64,000 nt of DNA, taken from the NCBI GenBank assembly GCA_028281765.1, contig JANQJF010000024.1, positions 1 to 64,000 on the forward strand, given 5' to 3'. The notes under the pieces were generated by a model. The model searched no databases and was not told the origin of the DNA. It saw only the letters and a program-made list of their open reading frames with translations. The position numbers were made by a program, and so were the translations under genes. Source of the stretch: Planctomycetota bacterium (GTDB taxonomy: Bacteria > Planctomycetota > UBA1135 > UBA2386). This document shows positions 1 through 8,265 of this stretch, piece after piece; position 1 is the first letter of the stretch; each line of letters starts with the position of its first letter.

Positions 1-220
1 TCGCTCGCGGCGTCCAATTCGTCAACGGATCCCCTGTCAAAGAAACCCCTGAGACGGAGGCCGCCTGATGAGTTTCCACACACATTGACGCGACCTCCGA
101 GTCCCGACCCGCTGAACGTGAACGAGCCCGGGTCCGAGCCCGACCTGCGCCTGCGCGATGGTGACCCGTGCTCCCCCTGCCCCTTGCCCCGTTTCCCCTA
201 TCCCGTGCCCCGAGCCCCCC

Positions 221-625
221 TCACTTGCCACAACAACACGACCCCAAAACCTCACACTGCTCCTCGCTCAGCACCCCCCGCACCGACACGATCGTCCGCA
301 CGCAGCGCTCGAGCATTTCCCGCCGCAACTTGATCAGCTCCTCGGTCTTCGACGCCACCGCATCCTCGTCGACTTCGTGCTGCGACAGCATCCTCGCGAG
401 TTCGGTCTCGTGCGCCTCGACCCGTGCCTGCAGGTCGTCGTCGCCCCAACCGCAGTCTTCACAGCACGACATCAAGGACGTCACCTGTGCCGGCGTGAGG
501 TCGAGCGCATCCATCGAGAAGGCCGGCGCGGCTTCCGGCGGCGTCGACATCCAATGCGTCACGTTGAGGGCGACGCTCGCCGTCAGCGCGCCGGCCAGGA
601 TCCAGGTCCAGATATTGCGACTCAT
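221..625 (-). CDS. Cys-rich periplasmic sensor-like protein (heavy-metal-sensor type)
   Basis: A 134-residue protein with one N-terminal membrane anchor (about residues 5-26) and a short helical, charged domain facing outward. Two cysteine clusters stand out: C54-C55-x2-C58 and a C-terminal C124 plus C130-C131-C132. Size, topology and position behind an anti-sigma factor resemble CnrX/ZraP-type periplasmic metal-sensing proteins, but family membership is inferred, not shown. The ATG at 625 overlaps the anti-sigma stop by one base (TGATG); a GTG three bases upstream is the alternative. It is the last gene of the sigma/anti-sigma unit, so it probably tunes release of the sigma factor in response to a thiol-reactive signal such as a metal or oxidant. 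Confidence 0.75.
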   Translation of the reverse strand: MSRNIWTWILAGALTASVALNVTHWMSTPPEAAPAFSMDALDLTPAQVTSLMSCCEDCGWGDDDLQARVEAHETELARMLSQHEVDEDAVASKTEELIKLRREMLERCVRTIVSVRGVLSEEQCEVLGSCCCGK

Positions 626-1095
626 CACCGGCCCTCCATCTCGGTCGAAAGTGCTGCGAGGAGCGCGACCTCGGGCATCTCGGCGAAGCGATCGCCGGAG
701 CTGCGGAGGGTGCGCACCGCCGTGTTGACCGCGTCGACCGCGAGCCCGTCTTCCCGCGCGAGCTTCGTGGCGTCGTCACGCAACGCGAGCGCCGCGCCCG
801 TGAACAGACCCGCGCCGAGCAGGAAGCCCGCGGCCGCGCGCCAGATCGGCGCGCGCGGCCGCGGCTTGCACTGCGCGCCCGAGGCCTCCGCGATCGAGTC
901 GAGCAACCCCGCGGGCGCACGCTCGGCGCGAAGCGGAATCAAACTGTCGATCGCGACGCGCTGGCGCTCCAACGCAGCCGCGCACTCCACACATTCCGCG
1001 ACGTGGCGCTCGACGGCGGCATACTCGGCGACGGTCAACTCACCGTCGACGAAGCCGGCCAACTTCTCGCGAACTGCTTCGCACTGCATTGCCAT
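625..1095 (-). CDS. Zinc-finger anti-sigma factor
   Basis: About 156 residues. The N-terminal zinc-finger (zf-HC2/ZAS) motif is H31-x3-C35-x2-C38 with an upstream C5. One transmembrane helix follows near residues 83-105, then a periplasmic tail of about 50 residues. This is the layout of a membrane anti-sigma factor that holds an ECF sigma factor at the membrane. The start ATG at 1095 shares a base with the TGA of the sigma gene; GTG at 1098 is the alternative. Coupling to the sigma gene upstream and the Cys-rich protein downstream supports a three-part signalling unit. Confidence 0.85.
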   Translation of the reverse strand: MAMQCEAVREKLAGFVDGELTVAEYAAVERHVAECVECAAALERQRVAIDSLIPLRAERAPAGLLDSIAEASGAQCKPRPRAPIWRAAAGFLLGAGLFTGAALALRDDATKLAREDGLAVDAVNTAVRTLRSSGDRFAEMPEVALLAALSTEMEGR

Positions 1096-1670
1096 CACAT
1101 CACCTCTTGGGGATTCCGTTCCACGATCGCGGCCAAGCGTTCGCGAGCGCGCGACAGTCGCGACATCACCGTGCCCTGCGGGAGGTCGAGCACGTCACCG
1201 ATCTCCCGATAGCTCAAGCCCTCGATCTCGCGCAAGGCGAGAATCGTCCGGTCCTGAACCGCGAGGCGCGCGAGCAAGTGGGCCGCGTGATCACGCGCTT
1301 CGGCGCGTTCCGCCGCACGGAGCGGCGACGCGTCGTCGGGGGCTGGTGTCGCGACGCCCGCATCCTCGACCGCCGGGGCGGGGTCGCGGCGCTTGCGCTT
1401 CAGGACGTTGAGACAGTGGTTCACGGTGATTCGATACATCCAGGCCGAGAACCCGTCCGCGTCCGGCAGCGGCGCCGAACCATCGAGCAGTCGCAGGAAT
1501 ACGTCCTGCACCGCATCTTCGGCGTCTGCGGCCTGACCGAGCACGTGGCGCGCGGTCCGGTAGACCCGATCGCCATGCGACTCGTACGCCTCCCGCAGGG
1601 CCGCCACGCGGTCCGGCGAGCAGGCCGCCGGGTCCGGCGCGCCGCGTGCGTTGTCGGGTTGCTTGGTCAC
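1095..1670 (-). CDS. ECF-family RNA polymerase sigma factor
   Basis: A 191-residue sigma-70 family protein. Region 2 (about residues 27-95) has the acidic DAEDAVQDVFLRLL helix used in core binding and -10 recognition. Region 4 (about 130-180) has the helix-turn-helix beginning LREIEGLSYREIGDVL, ending in a basic TVMSRLSRARERL helix. The short linker and lack of regions 1 and 3 are typical of ECF sigma factors. It is the first gene of the unit with the anti-sigma factor and Cys-rich sensor. It is divergent from the seleno-thioredoxin gene across a 123-base spacer, making that spacer a plausible autoregulated promoter region. Confidence 0.93.
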   Translation of the reverse strand: MTKQPDNARGAPDPAACSPDRVAALREAYESHGDRVYRTARHVLGQAADAEDAVQDVFLRLLDGSAPLPDADGFSAWMYRITVNHCLNVLKRKRRDPAPAVEDAGVATPAPDDASPLRAAERAEARDHAAHLLARLAVQDRTILALREIEGLSYREIGDVLDLPQGTVMSRLSRARERLAAIVERNPQEVM

Positions 1671-1793
1671 GGACGGGTGTTGTGGGTCGAGGACAATCGG
1701 CCCGAGACCCGCATTCCACGAAATCCGGAGGATCTTGACCAGGGCTCACCCACTCCCCGGGTTCGCGGCATGATGGGCGGAACGGAGGTATCC

Positions 1794-2930
1794 ATGAAAC
1801 CCATCATCGCCCTAGCCGCCGGCGTGCTCCCGCTCGCTGCGCTACAGGCCCAGAGCCCCGACGACGCGGCGCTGGGCACCAAGAGTCCAGCGGCCGTGCG
1901 GTTCGCGCTTCTCGAAGGCGAATACGACGCCGCGATGAAGAAGCGCAGCGCCGCGTTCCGCGCGATCCAGAAGTCCGACAAGTACAAGGCCTTGCGCGAA
2001 GCCGAGGACGACGACGGCCTGCGCGCGCTGTACGCCACCGTCGAGAAGATCGACATGGAGTCGTTCCTCGAGAAGTTCGGCGCCGCGGCCAAGCAGTACG
2101 AAGGCACCGAGGACGCCGTCGACTACTTGATGTGGATCGCGCGCTACGGCCGTGGCCACACCGAGATCCAGAACCAGGCGGTAGACACGCTGATCAACGT
2201 GCACCTCGCGAGCCCGCGCATCGAGCGGTTCGTCGAAGTCCTCCCGTGGCTCATTCGCGGCCACAAGGATCACGACATGATCGAGGTCATCGACCGCGTC
2301 CTCGAACTCACCCCGAAGAAGTCGATCCGCGCGCAGGCCCACTTCAGTCGCGCGCAGTCGATCCAGCGGAACAACAGCGCGAGCGACGAGCACCGCGCGC
2401 TCGCCGCGAAGGACCTGGCGAAGGCCAAGGAGCTCGCCAAGGGCACGTTGCTCGGCCTTCGCATCGAAGGTCCCGAGTTCAAGAAGAACCGACTGCAGAT
2501 CGGCATGACGGCGCCGGACATCGCCGGCGTCGACACGAACGGCGTGAAGTTCAAGCTCAGCGACTACCGCGGCAAGGTGGTCGTCCTCGACTTCTGGGGC
2601 GATTGGTGAGGCCCTTGCCGGGCCATGTACCCACACGAGCGGTCGCTCGTGAAGCGTCTGAAGGACGAGCCTTTCGCACTGATCGGTGTCAACAGCGACG
2701 ACGATCTCGACTACCTCAAGAAGCGCATGCAGGAGGAGAACATCACCTGGCGTAGCTTCTGGAACGGACCCGAGGGCACGCGTGGCCCGATCGCGGCGCG
2801 CTGGGGCGTGCAAGGTTGGCCGACGATCTACGTGCTCGACGGCGAGGGCGTGATTCGTTACCAGGACGTGCGCGGCGAGGAGATGGACGAAGCCATCGAG
2901 ACGCTCCTCGAAGAGATGAAGCACAAGTAG
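1794..2930 (+). CDS. TlpA-like thioredoxin, predicted selenoprotein (in-frame TGA = Sec)
   Basis: Read through TGA at 2607-2609, this gives a 378-residue secreted protein. It has a signal peptide (residues 1-20, ending LQAQ), a helical domain (about 25-235) and a C-terminal TlpA/AhpC-TSA thioredoxin domain (about 236-375). The active site is F-W-G-D-W-U272-G-P-C275-R, with Sec in place of the first Cys of WCGPC. The fold continues in frame through a cis-Pro segment (GWPTIYVLDGEG) to a normal stop at 2930. The downstream half has no good start of its own. A SECIS-like structure follows the TGA. The start ATG at 1794 has GGAGG upstream. Expected role: periplasmic thiol-disulfide exchange or peroxide-linked reduction. 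Alternatives are a nonsense mutation or a sequencing error. Confidence 0.85.
2607..2651 (+). promoter_or_regulatory. Candidate bacterial SECIS element, seleno-thioredoxin 1
   Basis: Directly after the UGA (2607-2609) are two stems. The first is GGCCC (2610-2614) pairing with GGGCC (2620-2624). The second is a perfect 7-bp hairpin CACGAGC-GGTC-GCTCGTG (2634-2651). The apical loop starts with GGU, as in the E. coli fdhF SECIS, and lies 31 nt after the UGA, inside the 16-37 nt range described for bacterial SECIS elements. Function as a SelB site is inferred. Confidence 0.65.
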
Positions 2931-2939
2931 CCCGAGTCC

Positions 2940-5777
2940 GTGACGCCAACACGCGCACGCGCGATCCTCGTTTTCGTGATCCTCGCGGCGGCCTGCTACG
3001 CCGTCGCGAGCTTGTTCTGGGCCGACACGGCGGAGCCTCCGGGACCGATCCAAGGGCCGGACGCCGAGACGAAGTCGCCGACGGCGGAGAGCAGCGAGGA
3101 CGACGGCGCGGCGCAGGCAACGGCCACGCCGGAACGCACGACCCCCATCGCGACGTCCTGGCGTCGGGACCGAAGGTTCCAGCGCGGACTCTCGGGAGTG
3201 AAGGGACGCGTCGTCGACGGCGAAGACCGTCCCGTCCCACGCGTGCGGGTCCGGCTACGGCGGAACGACTGGGACACGGGCCTGATCCTGCAGACAGACT
3301 TCGCGCCGCTCCAAGTTCCCGAGGGGCACACCGACGACGAGGGTCGATTCGAGGTCCGCGGCGCATGGCCCGCCGGACACATGTCCGTCGAGTTCGTCGA
3401 CGAGCGAAAGATGCTGCAGCTGCGCCGGCTGCGCGGTCCGCTGCAACCCGGCGAAGTCCGCGACCTCGGCGAGATCCCATGGGCACGCGGCGCGGAGTTG
3501 CGCGGCCGCGTCGTCGACGCGCGCGGCGAACCGCTCGACGACGTGCGCGTCCGCGCTGTGTTCGGATCCTTCGTGCACGACGAGACGGTCGGGCGATTCG
3601 AGCAGGGCGGGATCATGGCCTCACGTCAGACCGTACCGGCGCGACGCTCCGCACCCGAATACGTACGAACGACGCGCACCGAGTTCGACGGCGGGTTCCG
3701 ATTCGAGGGCCTTCCGCTCGGGCAGTGGCACCTCACCGTGCACGAGCAGGACGAACTCGAACTCGCGCGCTGGACGGGCAACGTCAACGAGTCGCGCGTC
3801 GACGCCGGCGAACTCCGCGCCGCGCGACGCGTGCTGCGTGGGCGGATACTCGACGCGCTCCAAGAGCCCGTACCCGGCGCCGAGATCGCGGTCTCGTTTC
3901 CGCAGCCCACGCCTCCGTCGCTGCAGGCGCGCCTCGAGAACGACCCGGCGTTCGCCGCGCGGTGGCGGAACGTGCGCATCTCTCGAATCGGCACGCCCGC
4001 GGGCGCGGACGGAACGTTCCGGCTCGTCGGAGCGTTCGAGGACCGCGTCACCCTCGCCGCGAGACGACCCGGCCACGCATGGACGACGTTCTACGCGTTG
4101 CCGATCGACGAAGAGCACGAGCTGCGGCTCACGGAGGGGCACGCGCTCACGATCACGGTGCTCGACGAGCTGGGCAATCCGGTCGAAGGTGTCGTGCCCG
4201 CGATGGGGCCATCCGTCGCGTCGGTCCTTCCATTCCTCGGTGCGCCGCAGAACGCGACCGTCCCCGACCTCGAGTTCGACATGTCGAAACGCGCCACGTC
4301 GACGGGCCCGGGGGTTTGGGTCGTGCCTGAGCTGCCGCCAGGACCGTACTGGGTCGGCGCACACGCCGCCCATCGCGCCGGGTTCACGACAGTACGACTA
4401 CCCGCCGACACTGCGGCCGAGGTCCGGCTATCTCCGAATCGTTCGTTCACGGTGCGCGTCATCGGACCGAACGCGAAGCCTCTGCCCAACTGCGTCGTCA
4501 CGACGACGCCACAGACAATTCACACGCCCGGCGCCTGGCGCTGCCACGGCACGACTGACGGTCGCGGTGAAGTGCAGGCATTCGGCATCATGGAGGAGAC
4601 GTGCTTCGTGCGCGTCCGCCACCCGCTACTCGGGGACGCCGAGGCCGTCCACACGCTCGACGGAACGGAGCGGGAAGTCGAACTGCGACTCCACGGCTTC
4701 GGTCGACTCGCCGCCCGCGTGACGAAGGACGGAGCGCCGCTGACGCACGAGGACTGCCCGATCATCCTCGTCCGCGTCGACGGGAGCGGCCACGGCGGGC
4801 CCGGCGCGTTCGTCGACGCGGACGGTCGGTTCCACTCCCGGCAGCTTCCCGCCGGCGAATACCGACTCGAGATTGCCCGCGTGCGCGCCGACCGAGAGCG
4901 TTGGCACATTCGACCCACGGTGCAGATCTTCTCCGGCAAGCTCACGGAGCAGGACTTCGAACTCGTCCCCGTAGAGGGCGAGGATCCGCGCGGTCTCGCC
5001 ACGCTCGAGGGCACCGTGATCGCGAACGGCGAACCGATGAACGACGTCCACGTCGGAGTGTCGACCGGGCACACGACGCGCGTCGAGGCTCCGGTCGTCG
5101 ACGGCAAGTATCGCCTGGATCGCGTGCCGACCGGCACGCGCATCATCTACGTCTGGAAGAAGCTCGGAGAAGGTCGACACCGATCGATCGGCCGACAGAA
5201 GCGACGCCTCGCGAACGGCGAGATCGTGCGCCTCGACTTCGACCTGAAGACGGCCACGCTGACCGGCCGGATCGAGGCGGACATGACCGACTACTCGCGC
5301 TTTGTGATCACGGTCGAGCCGAAGGGAACCGACCGCTGGTCCGCCCGATTCTTCGCCGCGGCGCCCGACGGCACGTTCCGCGCCGAGAACGTGCCGTTTG
5401 GCACCTATCAGATCCACGCTCGCGACAACGACGCGGCCCTGCTCTCCGAGAAGCGCGAACTCACGATCGATCGCGTCGACCCACCGCCCGTCGAGTTCTC
5501 GATCGAGCGTCTGCCGGAGGTCAACTGGCGCCTACCGGACGAGATCGTGAACCAGTTCACCGGCTCGCGAATCTTCGCGTTCTACCGCGGACCTTCGAAC
5601 GGCATGATGGTGTTCGACCACGCGAAGCAGCAGTTCCACGCGCGCAACCTGCGGCCGGGTTCCTACAAGGTCGAGGTCGTGTGTTCGCCACCGCGTGCGA
5701 CGTTCGACTCGGTCGGTCCGGTCGTCGTGCTCGGCAACGTGACGAACGACGTGACGCTCGAACTGAAGCGCCGCTGA
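2940..5777 (+). CDS. Envelope protein with repeated carboxypeptidase-regulatory-like domains
   Basis: A 945-residue protein starting at GTG 2940, nine bases after the seleno-thioredoxin stop, so probably co-transcribed. An N-terminal hydrophobic segment (about residues 8-27) acts as signal or anchor, followed by an acidic, Ala/Thr-rich linker. The rest is a chain of beta-sandwich modules of the carboxypeptidase-regulatory (CarboxypepD_reg/SdrD-B-like) type. These are recognisable as G-x-V-x-D sequences followed by 'GxFxxxxLPxGxY'-like turns, for example near residues 80, 180, 290 and 690. There is no catalytic domain. It is probably a structural or adhesive cell-surface protein. A similar 865-residue protein is encoded at 18.6-21.2 kb. 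Confidence 0.8.
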   Translation: MTPTRARAILVFVILAAACYAVASLFWADTAEPPGPIQGPDAETKSPTAESSEDDGAAQATATPERTTPIATSWRRDRRFQRGLSGVKGRVVDGEDRPVPRVRVRLRRNDWDTGLILQTDFAPLQVPEGHTDDEGRFEVRGAWPAGHMSVEFVDERKMLQLRRLRGPLQPGEVRDLGEIPWARGAELRGRVVDARGEPLDDVRVRAVFGSFVHDETVGRFEQGGIMASRQTVPARRSAPEYVRTTRTEFDGGFRFEGLPLGQWHLTVHEQDELELARWTGNVNESRVDAGELRAARRVLRGRILDALQEPVPGAEIAVSFPQPTPPSLQARLENDPAFAARWRNVRISRIGTPAGADGTFRLVGAFEDRVTLAARRPGHAWTTFYALPIDEEHELRLTEGHALTITVLDELGNPVEGVVPAMGPSVASVLPFLGAPQNATVPDLEFDMSKRATSTGPGVWVVPELPPGPYWVGAHAAHRAGFTTVRLPADTAAEVRLSPNRSFTVRVIGPNAKPLPNCVVTTTPQTIHTPGAWRCHGTTDGRGEVQAFGIMEETCFVRVRHPLLGDAEAVHTLDGTEREVELRLHGFGRLAARVTKDGAPLTHEDCPIILVRVDGSGHGGPGAFVDADGRFHSRQLPAGEYRLEIARVRADRERWHIRPTVQIFSGKLTEQDFELVPVEGEDPRGLATLEGTVIANGEPMNDVHVGVSTGHTTRVEAPVVDGKYRLDRVPTGTRIIYVWKKLGEGRHRSIGRQKRRLANGEIVRLDFDLKTATLTGRIEADMTDYSRFVITVEPKGTDRWSARFFAAAPDGTFRAENVPFGTYQIHARDNDAALLSEKRELTIDRVDPPPVEFSIERLPEVNWRLPDEIVNQFTGSRIFAFYRGPSNGMMVFDHAKQQFHARNLRPGSYKVEVVCSPPRATFDSVGPVVVLGNVTNDVTLELKRR

Positions 5778-5783
5778 CGTCAG
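5774..5783. terminator. Palindrome joining two convergent stop codons
   Basis: CTGACGTCAG is a perfect 10-base palindrome containing the TGA of the plus-strand gene and the TGA (read as TCA) of the minus-strand gene, only two bases apart. With no loop it is a weak hairpin; a terminator role is speculative. Confidence 0.3.
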
Positions 5784-7861
5784 TCCTTCTTCCGCGTCGC
5801 CTCGTGCACGCCGTCCGGCTGGTGGAATACCGCTTTCTCGACGTCGCCGTCGTCGTTCAGCACGAACGCGAGCGCGTAGCCCTTCAGCTCCTTAAACTGG
5901 AACCGTCCGTTCGCTGCCGGCTCGAGCGTGTAGCGCGGCTGCCCCGGCACGGTCACGTAGAGCTGCTTGCCGACGAGCTCGACAGTCGCCGCCATCTCGC
6001 CAAGCGAATACTCGCCCGGCAGCTTCGCGAGATACTCGGGGTCGGACAGCTTGGCGTCCGCGGACTTGCGGAACACGATCGGGTCGACCGCGGGCTCGAG
6101 CGTGATCACGGCCTCGACGATGTGACCGTCGAAGTCACTCCGGAACATGACCTTGGCACCCTCGAACGGTGCGTCATCGTTGGTGTCAGCGCCGCGGAAC
6201 ACGTCGTAGTGCCAGTGCTCGAAGACCCCGGTCATCCCGTTGTACGACAGCTCCAGTGAGCTGTTCCCCACCCTGACCTCGGCATGGCCATACCCCGGGT
6301 GTTCGTAGCGCCCGACGTAGTCCGCGATCGGATGCGAGAAACGCGTGCCCTCGACCCGCGTTTCCTTGGACTCCTCATCCGTATCCTTCTCTGCCTTCTT
6401 TGCGCGTTCACGGGCTGCGACCAGCTCCTCGAGCCATTCCACGGGCTCGAGTCCGAGCACGCGATCGGCCGCGTGCTGGCACAGCGCGTTCGGCAGCCCC
6501 GAACCGACGTTCGTGAACGCGCACATTCCGACGCCATCGTCGGGGAACAGCATGACCATCGAGATGAATCCGTCGATCGCGCCGCCGTGATGAATGCGGC
6601 GGTGACCGCGGTAGGTATCGACCATCCAGCCGAGCGCATAGGACGAGGACGACACGTCGGGGCGCGTCGACTCGTTGCCCATCGCCATCTGCGGGCGGTG
6701 CAACTCACGGATGGTCGACGCTTCGATCAGGCGCGCCTCGTCGACCTTGCCGCCCTGGAGATTGAGCCGCAGCCACGCCGTCATCTCGCGCACGCTCGAG
6801 TTGATCGATCCCGCGGGACCCGCGACGTCGATCCGTCGGAACGGGATCCGCTCGAGCTCCCCCTTCTTGCGGCCGTAGGGCAACGCGTGATCGGCGTCGC
6901 GCTGCGAGTCGAGAACCGACAGCGTCGAGCGCTTCATCGCGAGCGGCTGGAACAGACGCGTACGAACGAGTTCTTCCCAGGTGTCGCCGGACACCTCTTC
7001 GAGAAGATGGCCCGCGGCGATGTACATCAGGTTGTTGTACTGGAAGCGCGCGCGCAACGTGGCCGTCGACTCGAGGTGCGCGAGGCGAGAGACGATCTCT
7101 GCGCGCGAGATCTCGTTGTTGTTGTACCAAACGGCATCGTGTCGCGGCATGCCTGAACGGTGCGTCACGAGATCGCGCACGGTCATGAGCTCCGCCGCGG
7201 CGGTGTCGTGCATGCGAAACCGCGGCACGTACTCCCGGACCCGGGCATCCCAATCGACCTTGCCCTCGTCGACGAACGTGCCGAGCACCGTGGTCGTGAA
7301 CGCCTTCGACGAAGAGCCGATCGCGTAGAGCGTGTCGGCGGTCGCAGGCAGCTTCTTCTCGCGATCTCGATAGCCCGCGGCGCCGGCGAATACGACTTCG
7401 CCACCCGCGACTACGGCGATCGCCGCGGAAGGAACGTCCGCGTCGGTCACGGCCATGGCAAGGAAGTCTTGGAATCCCTCGAGCGCCTTTTGCGCCACGG
7501 CGCCCGCCGCGTGGCGCGCCGCACTCCACGGAAACTTCGCCGCGCCCTGCGTGAAGTCCCCGGAGATCGCCGTCTCCCCGATCTCACCCTGAAACGTCGG
7601 CCGCCCCGGCACGTCCGGGATGCGGAACGTCAGCGACTTGCCGTCGCGGGTGACATCGACGAGCGCAACGTCGTGCATCCCCTGCACGGGGATCGAGATC
7701 TTCATGCTCAGCGCGTCCTCGCCAGCCTCGATGTCGAGGTGGAACTCCAGCGACTGGCCGGGAATCTCTATGGCGCCACGCCAGTGCCCGTCGATCGAGG
7801 ACTGGGCGGTGGCGAATGGCGCGAGAGAGAGAAGTGCGACGAGGTAGCGAGCGCGCATCAT
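5780..7861 (-). CDS. Serine hydrolase, beta-lactamase class C / penicillin-binding-protein fold
   Basis: A 693-residue secreted protein with a signal peptide ending ATAQ (residues 1-20). An N-terminal beta-rich domain (about 22-115) precedes the class C beta-lactamase-like serine hydrolase domain (about 130-480). The catalytic S183-x-x-K186 lies in IGSSSKAFTT, Y275-N-N is the second motif, and an HHGG segment fits the third (KTG/HxG). A C-terminal beta domain (about 520-690) follows. Likely a periplasmic peptidase or esterase on D-amino acid or ester substrates; the exact substrate cannot be read. ATG 7861 is chosen because AAGGA lies seven bases upstream; a 24-residue upstream extension is open but lacks signal-peptide character. 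Confidence 0.9.
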   Translation of the reverse strand: MMRARYLVALLSLAPFATAQSSIDGHWRGAIEIPGQSLEFHLDIEAGEDALSMKISIPVQGMHDVALVDVTRDGKSLTFRIPDVPGRPTFQGEIGETAISGDFTQGAAKFPWSAARHAAGAVAQKALEGFQDFLAMAVTDADVPSAAIAVVAGGEVVFAGAAGYRDREKKLPATADTLYAIGSSSKAFTTTVLGTFVDEGKVDWDARVREYVPRFRMHDTAAAELMTVRDLVTHRSGMPRHDAVWYNNNEISRAEIVSRLAHLESTATLRARFQYNNLMYIAAGHLLEEVSGDTWEELVRTRLFQPLAMKRSTLSVLDSQRDADHALPYGRKKGELERIPFRRIDVAGPAGSINSSVREMTAWLRLNLQGGKVDEARLIEASTIRELHRPQMAMGNESTRPDVSSSSYALGWMVDTYRGHRRIHHGGAIDGFISMVMLFPDDGVGMCAFTNVGSGLPNALCQHAADRVLGLEPVEWLEELVAARERAKKAEKDTDEESKETRVEGTRFSHPIADYVGRYEHPGYGHAEVRVGNSSLELSYNGMTGVFEHWHYDVFRGADTNDDAPFEGAKVMFRSDFDGHIVEAVITLEPAVDPIVFRKSADAKLSDPEYLAKLPGEYSLGEMAATVELVGKQLYVTVPGQPRYTLEPAANGRFQFKELKGYALAFVLNDDGDVEKAVFHQPDGVHEATRKKD

Positions 7862-7950
7862 GGATCGATCCTTGTGGCGCCGGGACTCCCGGCGCGACAC
7901 GACGTGACCTCGAACGGTCACGAACTGTCGCACAGATTATCTCGAAACGA

Positions 7951-8265
7951 TCAGCAATCGCACGGAACGTCGCTGCACTTGGGGCAGCCGCTGCCGTACT
8001 TCGCACGCCCCATCGCTTCGAGGTCCAGACCGTGCAGAGACGCGAGCGTCGCGAGCCACGCGTAGACGTCCGCGAACTCTTCCTCGAGGTTGGCGCGCTC
8101 TCCGCGCCGGATCGCGCGCACGAGCTCGCCGACCTCTTCGACGAACCAGAGCAGCGTGCCGGACACGCCGCGTCCCGCGTCGCGATCGTAGTAGATGTCT
8201 TCGATGCGCTTCTGGAAGCTCGCCGGATCCAACGCCGGCCGCGGGGCGACGCGATCGTCGCTCAC
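7951..8265 (-). CDS. MazG-like nucleotide pyrophosphohydrolase with Cys-rich tail
   Basis: A 104-residue all-helical protein of the MazG/dUTPase-like NTP pyrophosphohydrolase superfamily. The metal-binding pattern is E-E-V-G-E-L (about residues 43-48) followed by E-E-E-F-A-D-V (about 62-68). The last 12 residues hold four cysteines (CPKCSDVPCDC), which looks like a metal site added to the fold. GTG 8265 overlaps the stop of the upstream phosphatase-like gene (GTGA), so the two are translationally coupled. Likely role: hydrolysis of non-canonical or excess NTPs to NMP and pyrophosphate. Confidence 0.82.
   Translation of the reverse strand: MSDDRVAPRPALDPASFQKRIEDIYYDRDAGRGVSGTLLWFVEEVGELVRAIRRGERANLEEEFADVYAWLATLASLHGLDLEAMGRAKYGSGCPKCSDVPCDC

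Noticed and set aside
1794..2930. Two separate genes or a pseudogene split at 2607-2609
   Set aside because: The break falls exactly at the active-site Cys codon, both halves keep one frame and conserved fold elements, and a SECIS-like hairpin follows; a second gene shows the same pattern.
1842..3053. Minus-strand open frame of about 400 codons over the seleno-thioredoxin
   Set aside because: No domain, and its composition is that of an antisense shadow; the plus strand has signal peptide and thioredoxin motifs.
7951..7953. TGA after the terminal Cys-Asp-Cys of the MazG-like protein as a third Sec codon
   Set aside because: No conserved sequence or redox motif follows the TGA, so ordinary termination is the simplest reading.
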